Positions 33,002 through 42,351 of a stretch of 63,109 bases of DNA are shown here, one piece after another. The translations under genes were made by a program, and so were the position numbers. Every line of letters starts with the position of its first letter. Positions within the stretch are counted from its first letter, which is position 1. This DNA is from Pyrinomonadaceae bacterium (lineage in GTDB: Bacteria; Acidobacteriota; Blastocatellia; Pyrinomonadales; Pyrinomonadaceae). A model generated the notes under the pieces. The model had not been told where the DNA came from, searched no databases, and saw only the letters and a program-made list of their open reading frames with translations. Location of the stretch: positions 1 through 63,109 of the forward strand of contig JABARP010000008.1 in assembly GCA_019186825.1 (NCBI GenBank), written 5' to 3'.

Positions 33002-34038
33002 GATATTCGCGATGCATTCTAGCTTTTTTCGTCGTGGTGGCATTCGCGGCAGGAGCTTTCGGCGCCACGCTCGAAGACTATGCAGGGCGAGTCCGTCTCG
33101 CAAAGGATGCGGCTGCCGACCTGCATAAGACTGTTTCTTCCGGGACGATCAGCAAAGAAGCAGAAGAACGCTTGCTAGGGATCATCGAAAATTCGCTGCC
33201 GGCGACCGAAAAGGTCGATGCTCCGGGCACGACCGTCGTTACCGATTACACCTGGCTTCACGAAGATATAAGCGAGTACCGCGCAGAAAAAAAACCCGAG
33301 CGGCGGAGAGAGATACTCAGTTCTCTTACGGTCCGTTTGCAAGCGATCGAGGAAACGGTCTCGGAGCTGGCAAATGCAGAGAAGGCTGCCCCGACAAAGG
33401 ATTCGGACAAAGAGGCGTTGGATAAGATCCTGCAGCGGGAAGAATATAAGACGGTCGAGCCGCAGGAATCTCCCTTGACCTCGCTTTTGGACCGTATCCT
33501 CAATTGGCTCTTCAGCCGATATCCGAAACAACCCATTACGCCAGTGGCAACACCCGGAATGCCGAACCTTGCGTCATTCCTTCAGATACTCCTATTCCTC
33601 GGTGTCGCGATCGGGCTTGGATTCATTGGGTACAAACTCGTGCCGCATTTCGTACCGAGGTTTAGAAAGGACAATGCCCGAAAGAGGGAACGCGTCGTGC
33701 TCGGCGAGGTCATCAGTGAGGATACGACGTCACACGATCTTTTCTCCGAGGCGGAGGAACTCGCGCGTTCCGGGCAGCTTACGCTTGCGATCCGCAAGGC
33801 GTATATCGCTGCCCTTTGCGGGCTCGAAGACCGCCGACTTCTCAAACTCGCAAAGTATAAAACCAATCGCGACTACCTGTTCGATCTGCGAAAACGGCGC
33901 GAGATCGTCGCCGAAATGAGCGACATCACACGGGAATTCGAACGACACTGGTATGGCGCCAAAGAATCGACGGCCGAGGATTGGGCACGAGTCGCAGCTC
34001 TCTACCAACAGACTATTGACAAGGCGGAGCGTGCCTGA
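32998..34038 (+). CDS. DUF4129 protein
   Basis: 346 residues: signal peptide (CILAFFVVVAFAAGAFG), an alpha-helical extracytoplasmic region, one membrane helix near residue 205 (FLQILLFLGVAIGLGFIGYK), and the C-terminal DUF4129 domain (AIRKAYIAALCGLEDRRLLK, then REFERHWYG and WARVAALY). DUF4129 proteins accompany MoxR ATPases and DUF4350 proteins and are thought to take part in envelope assembly, but no reaction is known. It is translationally coupled to the gene before it. Confidence 0.85.
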   Translation: MRYSRCILAFFVVVAFAAGAFGATLEDYAGRVRLAKDAAADLHKTVSSGTISKEAEERLLGIIENSLPATEKVDAPGTTVVTDYTWLHEDISEYRAEKKPERRREILSSLTVRLQAIEETVSELANAEKAAPTKDSDKEALDKILQREEYKTVEPQESPLTSLLDRILNWLFSRYPKQPITPVATPGMPNLASFLQILLFLGVAIGLGFIGYKLVPHFVPRFRKDNARKRERVVLGEVISEDTTSHDLFSEAEELARSGQLTLAIRKAYIAALCGLEDRRLLKLAKYKTNRDYLFDLRKRREIVAEMSDITREFERHWYGAKESTAEDWARVAALYQQTIDKAERA

Positions 34039-34040
34039 AG

Positions 34041-35408
34041 ATGAAACAAAAACTGATCCTGATAGTTGGTTTCATTCTTATGCTAGGGCTGCTCGTCGCG
34101 CTCAACGCCCTTTCTGTCCAGCAAAAGACGGAGATCCCGGACACCGAACTCAACCCGAACCGTTCGACCTATAACACCGATTCGACCGGATTCCACGCCT
34201 TCTATACGCTGCTTTCTGAGACGGGACGCAAGGTTCTCCGGTGGCAGAAACGAATGAGTGCGTTGGATGCTCACGACACGCCAGGGACGTTCGTGATAGT
34301 TGGTCCGCTTAAGAAGGAGATCAGCGATACCGAACGCAGCGAGATCCTTCGATGGGTCGAGGCCGGCGGCAAGCTCGTTGTGATCGACCGCAGGCCGGAT
34401 GCTGCCTATCTGAACGACAGCAGCAAACACGCGTTCGAGATCGATCCCATGCGTCCCGGCTTCCCGTTCCTTGACGAGGCCGGTATGAAGGAGCCGACAA
34501 AGGATGTGCCGCCTGCTGTTCCGGTTCAGCCGACGGTTTTTACGACGAATGTTGGCAGTGTCCAGCCCTCGCGCTTTGCCACATACGTTCGATGGCCGAC
34601 ACAGAAGAGCGAGGCCGACAACACTGAACCCGCTGGGGGGACCGAACCTGATACCAGTGGGTCAACTCCGGCTCCGTCACCTTCTGAAACCTTCACGGGT
34701 GACTATGGACTTTCGTGGGGTGAACCGGTGGCCGATCTAAAAAGTGACGGAAAGGCGATCGTCGTCGATCGAGCATACGGCAGCGGCCGGATCGTGATCT
34801 TGACGGATCCTTTCGTGCTCTCGAATCGCGGCATCTCGCTTCTTGATAATGCACAGCTCGGTGTGAATCTTGTCGCATCAAGGCCGGGCGAAACGATCGC
34901 ATTCGATGAATATCATCACGGCTTCGGATCGAACGAGAATCGGCTGGTCGAGTATTTCAAAGGAACCCCGGTCGTTGCGATCTTCCTGCAGCTCTTTCTG
35001 ATCGCGGGCCTCATTCTCTTCTCGCAGAGTCGGCGGTTTGCCAGGCCTCTGCCGATAAAGGAGCCCGATCGCCTCACGAAGCTCGAATATCTTTCCGCAA
35101 TGGCCGAGCTCCAGCGTCGCACCGGCTCATACGACCTTGCCGTCGAGAATGTCTATCGAGAATTTCGTCGGCGGGCCTCGCGTCTCGTCGGTGTCGATGC
35201 AAAAACCGTGTCAAATGCCGACCTCGCCCGCCTGATCGCTTCCCGTGCAGGTAAAGAACCTGAGGCTGTCCTCGATATTCTGTTGAGCGCTGAGGATGTC
35301 ATGCATGACGTCCATCCGAGCCGGGCCGAGGCAACCCGTGTTGTCACCGGCATACGCGAGCTTGAGGCCGCATTGAATCTCACACGCAGGAAGACGGCCG
35401 CGAAATGA
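34041..35408 (+). CDS. DUF4350 membrane protein
   Basis: 455 residues. N-terminal membrane helix (LILIVGFILMLGLLVALNAL), then a large extracytoplasmic region with STYNTDSTGFHAFYTLL-type and GRIVILTDPFVLSNRGI segments typical of DUF4350. A second helix near residue 315 (VVAIFLQLFLIAGLILF) is followed by a helical cytoplasmic tail with YLSAMAELQRRTGSYDLAVE. Starts 2 bp after the DUF4129 stop. Role inferred only from the MoxR cluster. Confidence 0.83.
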   Translation: MKQKLILIVGFILMLGLLVALNALSVQQKTEIPDTELNPNRSTYNTDSTGFHAFYTLLSETGRKVLRWQKRMSALDAHDTPGTFVIVGPLKKEISDTERSEILRWVEAGGKLVVIDRRPDAAYLNDSSKHAFEIDPMRPGFPFLDEAGMKEPTKDVPPAVPVQPTVFTTNVGSVQPSRFATYVRWPTQKSEADNTEPAGGTEPDTSGSTPAPSPSETFTGDYGLSWGEPVADLKSDGKAIVVDRAYGSGRIVILTDPFVLSNRGISLLDNAQLGVNLVASRPGETIAFDEYHHGFGSNENRLVEYFKGTPVVAIFLQLFLIAGLILFSQSRRFARPLPIKEPDRLTKLEYLSAMAELQRRTGSYDLAVENVYREFRRRASRLVGVDAKTVSNADLARLIASRAGKEPEAVLDILLSAEDVMHDVHPSRAEATRVVTGIRELEAALNLTRRKTAAK

Positions 35409-36157
35409 ATATTGCGGAGTTCGCCCTTATACTCTTTATTTTCCTGGTAACGAGCGTCATCGGCGTTGTCACGGGCAGCAATTCGCTGATCACGGTGCCG
35501 GTGATGTTCCAGTTCAATATCGAACCGCGGGTTGCCGTTGCGACCAATATGTTCGGCCTCGTTTTTATGACGGCCGGCAGTGCGATCCCGTTCATTCGCC
35601 AAAAGACGGTCGATTTGAAAAAGGTCTCGCCTCTGCTCATCATCACGGCGGTGAGCTCGGCGATCGGGGCGATGCTCGTCGGCTACATATCAGCCGCCGG
35701 AATAAAAACACTCGTCTCGGTTTCGATGATCGCGGTTGCGATATTCGTTCTAATAAAGCCGGGTTCAGGAACCTCGGAAGAGGCAAGAGCAATTACACCC
35801 GGCATTCTAGCTTACGCGATCGCATTCGCGCTTGGCATATACGGCGGACTTTTCAGCGGCGGTTATGTAACGATAATGACGGTCGTCCTCGTCGCGTTCT
35901 TCGGTATGCGGTTTTCTGAATCGATCGCTGCGACGAAACTCATTAACCTCGTCTCGTCGGGAATTGCCACGATTCTTTTTATGTGGCAGGGTTTGGTAGA
36001 CTACACGCTTGGGTTTTGGCTTGCGGCCACGATGTTCATCGGCGGCTACATCGGTGCTCATTATGCAGCGAGAATGAACGATGTTTGGCTAAAACGCATT
36101 TTCCTTGCGGCGGTTCTACTACTTGCTTTGAAGATAATTTACGATTTGATCGTCTGA
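35405..36157 (+). CDS. TauE/SafE-type sulfite exporter family protein
   Basis: 250 residues, about eight membrane helices in two repeated halves. The sequences [19 protein letters not shown] and [20 protein letters not shown] are the paired signature loops of the TauE/SafE (DUF81) family, which moves sulfite or organosulfonates. It overlaps the DUF4350 stop by 4 bp. Its place inside a MoxR cluster is unusual. Confidence 0.85.
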   Translation: MNIAEFALILFIFLVTSVIGVVTGSNSLITVPVMFQFNIEPRVAVATNMFGLVFMTAGSAIPFIRQKTVDLKKVSPLLIITAVSSAIGAMLVGYISAAGIKTLVSVSMIAVAIFVLIKPGSGTSEEARAITPGILAYAIAFALGIYGGLFSGGYVTIMTVVLVAFFGMRFSESIAATKLINLVSSGIATILFMWQGLVDYTLGFWLAATMFIGGYIGAHYAARMNDVWLKRIFLAAVLLLALKIIYDLIV

Positions 36158-36162
36158 ACAAG

Positions 36163-37116
36163 ATGCTAAATGTAACTCCTCAATTCGTCGCGCATATCCG
36201 CCGCGAACTCTCAAAAACAGTCGTCGGCCAGTACGCCGTGATCGAGCAGATCCTTATCGCTATGCTCGCCGAGGGCCACGCACTGCTCGAGGGTGTGCCG
36301 GGAACCGCAAAGACGCTTACGATCAAAACGCTCGCACAGACGCTCGGTTCGCAGTATTCACGTATTCAGTTCACACCGGACCTGATGCCGTCGGATATTA
36401 CAGGCACGAATGTCTTCAATATGCGGACGTCTGAATTCAACCTGCGGCGAGGGCCGATATTTACCGACATCCTGCTCGCGGACGAGATCAACCGCACTCC
36501 GCCGAAAACACAAGCTGCTCTGCTCGAAGCGATGGAGGAACGTCAGACGACCATTGACGGCGAACCATACAAACTGTCGCCGATCTTTACGGTCCTTGCG
36601 ACCGAAAATCCGATCGAGTACGAAGGGACATATCCGCTGCCCGAGGCACAGCTCGATCGGTTTCTGCTAAAGATCCTGATAGATTATCCGGCCGAGACGG
36701 AAGAGCAGGAGATCGTTTCGCGTTGGGATGCAGGATTCAATTCGCGTCGCCTCGAAGCCGTCGATATCGTCCCGATCGAGGATCCGTCCGCGCTCCAGCA
36801 ATGCAGATTCGAGGTGCGAAATATGCGTGCGGAGGCGGGAGTTCAGAAATACATCGTCGATATGACCCGAAGGACGCGAAATCACCCTGCAGTGCTTTAC
36901 GGAGCAAGCCCGAGAGCGTCGATCGCACTGCTGCTTTGCTCGAAGGCATTGGCTGCGATCAGAGAGCGAGATTTCCCGACGCCTGATGATGTCCGCGACG
37001 TTGCATTACCCGTGCTGCGTCATCGCCTTTCGCTGCGTGCGGAGGCGGAACTCGACGGTGCAACGACCGATAGCGTCATCTCAGATATTCTGACAACGCT
37101 CGAGGTTCCGCGCTGA
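36163..37116 (+). CDS. MoxR-family AAA+ ATPase
   Basis: 317 residues from [16 protein letters not shown]; an upstream in-frame ATG overlaps the TauE gene in another frame and is not used. Walker A GVPGTAKT, Walker B LLADEINR, and sensor residues in [20 protein letters not shown] are typical of MoxR. These ATPases act as chaperones for VWA-domain or DUF58 partners in envelope and metal-enzyme assembly. The usual DUF58 neighbour is missing here, and the gene ends 13 bp from the convergent pseudokinase. Confidence 0.93.
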   Translation: MLNVTPQFVAHIRRELSKTVVGQYAVIEQILIAMLAEGHALLEGVPGTAKTLTIKTLAQTLGSQYSRIQFTPDLMPSDITGTNVFNMRTSEFNLRRGPIFTDILLADEINRTPPKTQAALLEAMEERQTTIDGEPYKLSPIFTVLATENPIEYEGTYPLPEAQLDRFLLKILIDYPAETEEQEIVSRWDAGFNSRRLEAVDIVPIEDPSALQQCRFEVRNMRAEAGVQKYIVDMTRRTRNHPAVLYGASPRASIALLLCSKALAAIRERDFPTPDDVRDVALPVLRHRLSLRAEAELDGATTDSVISDILTTLEVPR

Positions 37117-37129
37117 AGAAGCGGGCGGC

Positions 37130-38590
37130 CTATTCTTCTGTTTTTCCTTTCTTGGCAGGCTTAGCCGGAGCCTTTTTGGGCTCGGTCGATGTCGCTGTCG
37201 GCTTCTCCGTGGCCTTTGCCGGAGTTGCCGTCGCTTTCGGCGGCGTTGTCGCACCGGCCGGATCCTTTGCAGCAGTATTCGCAGCATTTTTCTTCGGCGT
37301 AGGCGTTGCCTCCGGCTCCTGATTTTTGGGAACCGGAACAAGAATAACGCCGCCTTCGTTCGGCATAAAGACGCTTCCACCCGGCTGTACGGTGATCTTC
37401 TCTCCCGGCGGGCCAATGGCCTGAGGCGGGATGCCATTCTGCGAACCTTGCGGGAATTGCGAACCCGCGAGCGGACCTGTCGTTGTGCCGCTAAGCGGTG
37501 CTCCCGCAGGCGGCATTACGCCGTTCGCCCAGGCGTTATAACCGTCTCCACCCGGAGTTGCTCCATTCAGATACGGGTCTTGCAGGGCACTCGGGTCTCC
37601 GATCGGTGCACTCTTTAGTATCGCCTCTTCCTGTGCACCGGTCGCCGGATTTATCGGCTGCACCGGAAGGCTGCCTTCATCGAGCTTCATACTAACGGTC
37701 GGGTCGCTGCCCTTCGAATACGTAGCGTAAATGAACACACCTGCCAATACGACGATGCCGCACAAGACGATGAACGCCGTCTGCCAAATGTTGTGCTGTT
37801 TTGCCGCCCCTGCAACGACAGGACCGCCGCCCAACTCTGCGTAGATCCGATCCAGGTCCTCGCGGAATGCCGTCGTCGACGGGTAGCGTAGTTCCGGATC
37901 ACGGGCCGTCGCAGTTTCGATTATCGGGGCAAGCTCTCTATGTGCATCTGTGGGGAGAGCAGGAGCAACGCCGTCGACCAACGCGGCGCCGACGAGCATC
38001 TGTTTCAGCATTTCGCCGAGCGCGTAGATATCCGAACGCTTGTCAGCGATCGGATACTCATTGCGCTGTTCAGGTGCCAGATATTCCGATGCCCTATCAC
38101 GCGGAACATCGAAGGTGTCGCCGCCAAAGCCGTAAACTTTTGTGTCCGACCCGGTCTCCACAAAAACCTTTCTAGGTGACAAGGTGCCATGCAGGACTCC
38201 GCGTTCGTGTGCGGCTTCCAGAGCTTTTGCGATGTCGCGTGCAATGCCGAGAGCTTGAACTTGCGGCATCGGCTGCCTCATCAGCGAAGCGAGCAGATCT
38301 GCCTTGATATCCTCGTAACCTGCGTAAACGTTGCCGCGAGAATCTTCGCCGAAATCCTCAAGCCGAAGAACATTCGGGTGTGAGATACCGCTCGCAACGC
38401 GGGCACGATCGAGAAATTTCTTCGTCCAGCGGCTATCGACCGAAAACGCTCTCGGGAGCAACTCGAGGATCAAAGGCGTTTCGCGGGATTCGTGCACGGC
38501 GCGAAAAAGATCGCCGGAATCGCTTTCTGATATGAGCGATTCGATGCGATATTTATCTGCTACGAGTTTTCCGATCAGGTCGCTGGTCAT
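37130..38590 (-). CDS. Membrane pseudokinase (degenerate Ser/Thr kinase fold)
   Basis: 486 residues. Residues 1-255 follow a bacterial Hanks-type kinase (YRIESLISESDSGDLFRA, SHPNVLRLEDFGED, DKRSDIYALGEMLKQML), but every catalytic motif is changed. The Gly loop is SESDSG, the VAIK Lys strand reads LILELL, HRD is HGTL and DFG is GFG. One membrane helix follows near residue 270 (TAFIVLCGIVVLAGVFIYA). The remaining ~200 residues are Pro/Gly/Thr/Lys-rich and probably periplasmic. It is likely a non-phosphorylating binding or scaffold protein. Confidence 0.85.
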   Translation of the reverse strand: MTSDLIGKLVADKYRIESLISESDSGDLFRAVHESRETPLILELLPRAFSVDSRWTKKFLDRARVASGISHPNVLRLEDFGEDSRGNVYAGYEDIKADLLASLMRQPMPQVQALGIARDIAKALEAAHERGVLHGTLSPRKVFVETGSDTKVYGFGGDTFDVPRDRASEYLAPEQRNEYPIADKRSDIYALGEMLKQMLVGAALVDGVAPALPTDAHRELAPIIETATARDPELRYPSTTAFREDLDRIYAELGGGPVVAGAAKQHNIWQTAFIVLCGIVVLAGVFIYATYSKGSDPTVSMKLDEGSLPVQPINPATGAQEEAILKSAPIGDPSALQDPYLNGATPGGDGYNAWANGVMPPAGAPLSGTTTGPLAGSQFPQGSQNGIPPQAIGPPGEKITVQPGGSVFMPNEGGVILVPVPKNQEPEATPTPKKNAANTAAKDPAGATTPPKATATPAKATEKPTATSTEPKKAPAKPAKKGKTEE

Positions 38591-38740
38591 CTTTAATTAG
38601 AACGCTTTCTTAGGTCCCAAGTTGCAAGTAAACACCAAAACCGTCTTATTTGCCACAAAATAATACGGCGACAACCCAATTGAGATCCGAGATCTCTTTG
38701 AAGGTGCCGCCGTTCTACAAAAACTTCGTGTCGCCGCTAA

Positions 38741-39058
38741 TTAAAGCTTAACGAAGACGACGAGCAGTGCGAAAAGCACGAGTGACTCGATCATGGCGAG
38801 GCCGATGATCATAAGGGTCATTACCGAGCCCGAAGCACCGGGATTACGTGCGGCACCTTCAGCGGCACGCGAACCGACCAAGCCCTGGCCGATGCCTGCG
38901 AGGCCGGCAACGAGGCCGAAACCGAGACCGGCAGCGAGAGCCTTTGAGCTGTTGACGGTGAATTCGTTGTCAGCTGCACCTGCACCCTGTGCCATTGCCG
39001 CAATGCTGAGAAGAGCGATCGCGAGCGTTGCGAAAGCAATATGTTTGATGTTCTTCAT
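38741..39058 (-). CDS. atpE: ATP synthase Fo subunit c, with N-terminal leader
   Basis: 105 residues, longer than the usual ~75-90 because of a signal-peptide-like leader (KHIAFATLAIALLSIAAMAQ) before the two-helix hairpin. The ion-binding Glu is in GLAMIESLVLFALLV and the polar loop is ARNPGASG. A helix-1 Gln (GIGQG) next to Glu-Ser fits part of the sodium-binding ligand set, but the usual Tyr is Phe. It is the last gene of the waaA-atp operon. The catalytic F1 genes are not in this window. Confidence 0.92.
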   Translation of the reverse strand: MKNIKHIAFATLAIALLSIAAMAQGAGAADNEFTVNSSKALAAGLGFGLVAGLAGIGQGLVGSRAAEGAARNPGASGSVMTLMIIGLAMIESLVLFALLVVFVKL

Positions 39059-39277
39059 TATTTATCTCCTATTTTTATAATTCGAAGATATTCGGTCATC
39101 GATCGAGCGTTCGAGAACAATGTGCAGGGCGTTATTATTTCGCCTCGCTTCCGGTATGCGCTTGATTTTATACTCCGTAGAGTCAAGGCTCCTGTCGCGT
39201 GCGGGCATATCATGCTATAAACGCACATCATTTTCGATCCCTTGTGATCGACTCGCTTTTATCTTCAAATATCGAGT

Positions 39278-39295
39278 GCCCGAAACCCTTCGGGC
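39278..39295. other. Hairpin between atpB and atpE
   Basis: GCCCGAA-ACCC-TTCGGGC within the 252-bp atpB-atpE gap. No T-run follows on either strand, so it is more likely an mRNA-stability or processing element than a terminator. The rest of the gap shows nothing recognisable apart from the atpE leader. Confidence 0.4.
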
Positions 39296-39310
39296 GAAAC
39301 TTAAAAAAAC

Positions 39311-40201
39311 TTACGCGTGTGCCGCAGCCGTTTCTGCGTGCTCCGCATCGTGCTCGTGCTCGTCATGCGGTTCGTGCGTAACTTCGCCGATATAGATCAT
39401 CGAGAGCAGCGAGAACACGAGTGTCTGCACGAACGCGACGAAAACGCCCAATCCCGTCAAAGCCAGCGGCAGGATGAAGTGCGTGTACGGCGGATAGATA
39501 TTGGTGATCTCGACGAAGACCTTTTCGTCCGAGAACATATTCGCAAAAAGCCGAACGCCAAGCGTGAATGGCCTGAAAACGTTGCTTATCAGCTCGATAC
39601 AGAAGATCAAGCCCGTGATCAAAGCAAGGAACCACGGCAGTTTCGGCCCGGCGAGGTGAGCGATGTGGCGTCCAACGCCATTCTCCTTTATGCCGACGTA
39701 GTTGTAGTAAATGAACGATGAAAGGCCAAGGGCGTAGGTTACGTTCACCGAAGCGGTCGGCGACATGAACATCGGGAACTGGCCCATCAGATTCGAGATC
39801 AGGATCAGAACCGCGAATGTCGCAACCACCGGGAAATACCGTTGTCCGTGGCTTCCGATAACACTTTCGAGTAGGTCGCGGACGGCAAGATAGCCGGCTT
39901 CGAGCGTCAGCTGGCCGCCCTTCGGGTCATCTTCGGAAAGCTTGCCCTTGAGCAGGTAGATCACAAAGACCGAAAGGAGGCACGCGATCACGAACATCAC
40001 CGTGTACCAAGGGATCGCCGTCTCCGGGCTGTACGGAGAGTTGAAGACCACCTCGGGAGTCGTGCCGAAATGGGCAAAGAATTTGTCCCAAAGCGGCTTT
40101 GTGTAGGCGATCTGAAACCGATAGACAGGTTCGCCCAGGTAGTGGTTCAGGAATTCTACGATCAGCGGAGTATGCTCGCCGCCTTCTGCTAAAAGAAACA
40201 T
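39311..40201 (-). CDS. atpB: ATP synthase Fo subunit a
   Basis: 296 residues, five to six membrane helices. The essential Arg lies in FTLGVRLFANMF, and ISNLMGQFPMF and the EVTHEPHDEHEHDAEH His/Glu-rich tail are visible. The N-terminal ~85 residues are an extended extracytoplasmic segment. It forms the ion half-channels with the c ring. Starts 2 bp after the upstream AtpI-like gene. Confidence 0.93.
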   Translation of the reverse strand: MFLLAEGGEHTPLIVEFLNHYLGEPVYRFQIAYTKPLWDKFFAHFGTTPEVVFNSPYSPETAIPWYTVMFVIACLLSVFVIYLLKGKLSEDDPKGGQLTLEAGYLAVRDLLESVIGSHGQRYFPVVATFAVLILISNLMGQFPMFMSPTASVNVTYALGLSSFIYYNYVGIKENGVGRHIAHLAGPKLPWFLALITGLIFCIELISNVFRPFTLGVRLFANMFSDEKVFVEITNIYPPYTHFILPLALTGLGVFVAFVQTLVFSLLSMIYIGEVTHEPHDEHEHDAEHAETAAAHA

Positions 40202-40203
40202 TT

Positions 40204-40605
40204 CTATCTTTGACTCTTAAAAATACTATTAAATCCGTCCAACACTACGGCCACAGCGAACGCTGACAGCCCGATCAAAACAGCCGCAATCGGCAGAACG
40301 TCAAGCTTATAGATTCCCCAAAGAACGACGCCCAACGCGAGGTATCGGAGAATGAAGCGTGCCGCCGGGAATATCGACCGGCGTCCCTCGGCTTGCTGAG
40401 CGAAAAGGCTCTTTGTCGTGCTTTCCAGCCAAACGAAATTCACAGCCGACAAAAGTCCGCCGACCACAATGCCGACGCAAAACCGAACACTTCCAACTAT
40501 CAATCCCGCGGCCGCGGCCGCTACAACGGCGACGGCCATCAGAGCGAAGATCCTTGCCCGCGAATACCCGCGAATGCCCGTTTCTGGATCCGTTTGGACG
40601 CCCAT
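40204..40605 (-). CDS. atpI: AtpI-like ATP synthase assembly protein
   Basis: 133 residues with four hydrophobic helices and the GSVRFCVGIVVGGLLSAVNF segment characteristic of the AtpI family. It sits directly before atpB as AtpI does. AtpI helps insert the c ring. The match is by position and hydropathy, with modest sequence signature. Confidence 0.75.
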   Translation of the reverse strand: MGVQTDPETGIRGYSRARIFALMAVAVVAAAAAGLIVGSVRFCVGIVVGGLLSAVNFVWLESTTKSLFAQQAEGRRSIFPAARFILRYLALGVVLWGIYKLDVLPIAAVLIGLSAFAVAVVLDGFNSIFKSQR

Positions 40606-40674
40606 CGCGAAACGGACATTCTACCCCGATTTCGCGGCAAAAATCAAAGCGGGCAGGACTTTTCCAAGAGAATG

Positions 40675-41139
40675 TCAGGGGCGTTGGTCGGTCTGGCTGT
40701 CACGCGATGAAAGGAGGGGATTGACCTTTGGAGCTGAACTTTTCGGAAAGATGCGTGAGGTTATCTTAAAAAGCTGAAAAAAACCGATCATGGCACCAAT
40801 AACGACGCCCAAAACAATGCCCCAAGGCGAGCTTCCAATAAGCAGATCGATGAGCCAGCCGAGGAATACCATGAAGGCGACGGCACCGGAAAAAGCTATT
40901 CCCGCCGACCAGCCAAGCCCGAATCGCCGAGCGTTCTCGCCCGCCGAGACCGGCGTAAATGATTCTAAAATAAAGGGTTCTTCGTCCTTGGGAGACTCTT
41001 GTCCAAATAGCGAGAACGAACTTTCAGGGACATCGGCAAAGGCTTTCTCAGCACTGCTCTCGACGACGGGTTCGTCGGGAGATGCCGGTTTTTCCGGCTC
41101 TGCGTCTTCTGCGTAAGGATCTTGCCAATCTTGACTCAT
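40675..41139 (-). CDS. atpZ: AtpZ/AtpR-type small membrane protein with acidic N-terminus
   Basis: 154 residues. The N-terminal ~70 residues are acidic and low-complexity (AEDAEPEKPASPDEPVVESS). The C-terminal ~80 hold two helices, one ending in FLGWLIDLLIG, the other SPWGIVLGVVIGAMIGFFQL, the F1Fo ATPase gene-1 subunit pattern (Asp in the first, Gly-rich second helix). It overlaps the glycosyltransferase stop by 4 bp. The long acidic extension is unusual. Confidence 0.8.
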   Translation of the reverse strand: MSQDWQDPYAEDAEPEKPASPDEPVVESSAEKAFADVPESSFSLFGQESPKDEEPFILESFTPVSAGENARRFGLGWSAGIAFSGAVAFMVFLGWLIDLLIGSSPWGIVLGVVIGAMIGFFQLFKITSRIFPKSSAPKVNPLLSSRDSQTDQRP

Positions 41140-42347
41140 CGCTTTTCGCGTATGATGACAGTTTCGCTCGGCGATTTCAATTCATAGACGGTTCCGCGCC
41201 AGTTGATACGGCGTGAGACGAGGGCGGCAAGCGAATTCACAAGAAATACGCCCGGCGTTAGGAACGCGAGCACGATCTGCGAAAGATATTGCCTTCTCAA
41301 TTTCGGGTCGTGATCCGCGAGGACAAGGCGGACGGCGTTAAGGCGAATCACGGCCTTGCCGACCGTAAGTCCTGCGACCACAATAAATACACCGGCCGCG
41401 AAATCAAACTGAATTGAGAATGGAGCCGAAGCGGCAGCGATAAAAATGCTTGCGATCAAGACCCCGCAGAATATCGCCGAACCGATCATCGACATCACCC
41501 ACAGGCTCGGCGAATAGACGCGCGTTATCTTCATCTGCCGCGTTGTGAATTCGAGCATGTCGATAAGCGAGCGATCCTCGAAGCTTGCGCACATTGCACG
41601 CGGAACGAATTCGATCGCGAGCCCGGCCTTGTGAACCGCCCGTGTTACGGCGAAATCGTCGCTCAAAGCTCCTTGCCAGTGGCTGCGGATGTCGAGACGT
41701 TCGAAATTCTCGCGGCTGATTGCCATTGAACCGCCCCAGCAAAAATTCGTCCTCGTGTTTCGGCCCAAGGCGCTCGCGACCGAGGCATTCCAGACCGAAG
41801 CAAATGCGGAGCCAAGCCGCGGCCGCTCGGAGATCAGCCACCGATAGGCTGTTGCCGCCCCGACATTTGCATCCAAAGCCGCTGCCGTAAGGGAGGAGAG
41901 CCAGGCACTGGTTGTCCGCGCGTCCGAGTCCACAAAGGCGAAGACGGAACTGCGTTCGTCTGCCTCAGGGATCGCATGCAGGAGGTTAGCGATCTTCTGG
42001 CTGCATCCCTCTGCCTTTGGTGCGATGAGGAGTTTTGCGGATACACGCTCGTTCGCAAAGTTCGCGATCGCCGCATTTATCGGCCCGACTGCCTCGTCGT
42101 TCTCGTCATCGACGACAAAGATGATCTCGTACTCGTGATGATCTTGTGAAAATAGCTGCTCCAGGTTTTTCACAAAGCCCGGATCGACGCCGCGGCATGG
42201 GGCGAATATCGTCGCGAAAGGTTGTTCCTTGGCGACCGGAACGGCAAGGTGTTCGCGGATGAAACGTGCATACTCGATTCCGCCGCTAAAAGCTTTGTAG
42301 CTCAGCCAGATAAGGATCGCAGCGAAGAAATAATATACGAAGATCAA
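41136..42347 (-). CDS. Family 2 glycosyltransferase (HpnI/ceramide-glucosyltransferase-like)
   Basis: 403 residues, one N-terminal helix (YYFFAAILIWLSYKAF) and two or three C-terminal helices. GT-2 motifs: FVVDDENDEA, the DxD as FVDSDART, the catalytic SDDFAVTR and the QxxRW-like RQMKITRVY. The layout fits HpnI-type hopanoid or ceramide glucosyltransferases acting at the membrane. It follows waaA by 4 bp and is coupled to the atp genes. The acceptor is unknown. Confidence 0.85.
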   Translation of the reverse strand: MIFVYYFFAAILIWLSYKAFSGGIEYARFIREHLAVPVAKEQPFATIFAPCRGVDPGFVKNLEQLFSQDHHEYEIIFVVDDENDEAVGPINAAIANFANERVSAKLLIAPKAEGCSQKIANLLHAIPEADERSSVFAFVDSDARTTSAWLSSLTAAALDANVGAATAYRWLISERPRLGSAFASVWNASVASALGRNTRTNFCWGGSMAISRENFERLDIRSHWQGALSDDFAVTRAVHKAGLAIEFVPRAMCASFEDRSLIDMLEFTTRQMKITRVYSPSLWVMSMIGSAIFCGVLIASIFIAAASAPFSIQFDFAAGVFIVVAGLTVGKAVIRLNAVRLVLADHDPKLRRQYLSQIVLAFLTPGVFLVNSLAALVSRRINWRGTVYELKSPSETVIIREKR

Positions 42348-42351
42348 GATG

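Noticed and set aside
39278..39295. Rho-independent terminator between atpB and atpE
   Set aside because: The hairpin has no following T-run on either strand, and it would cut off atpE.
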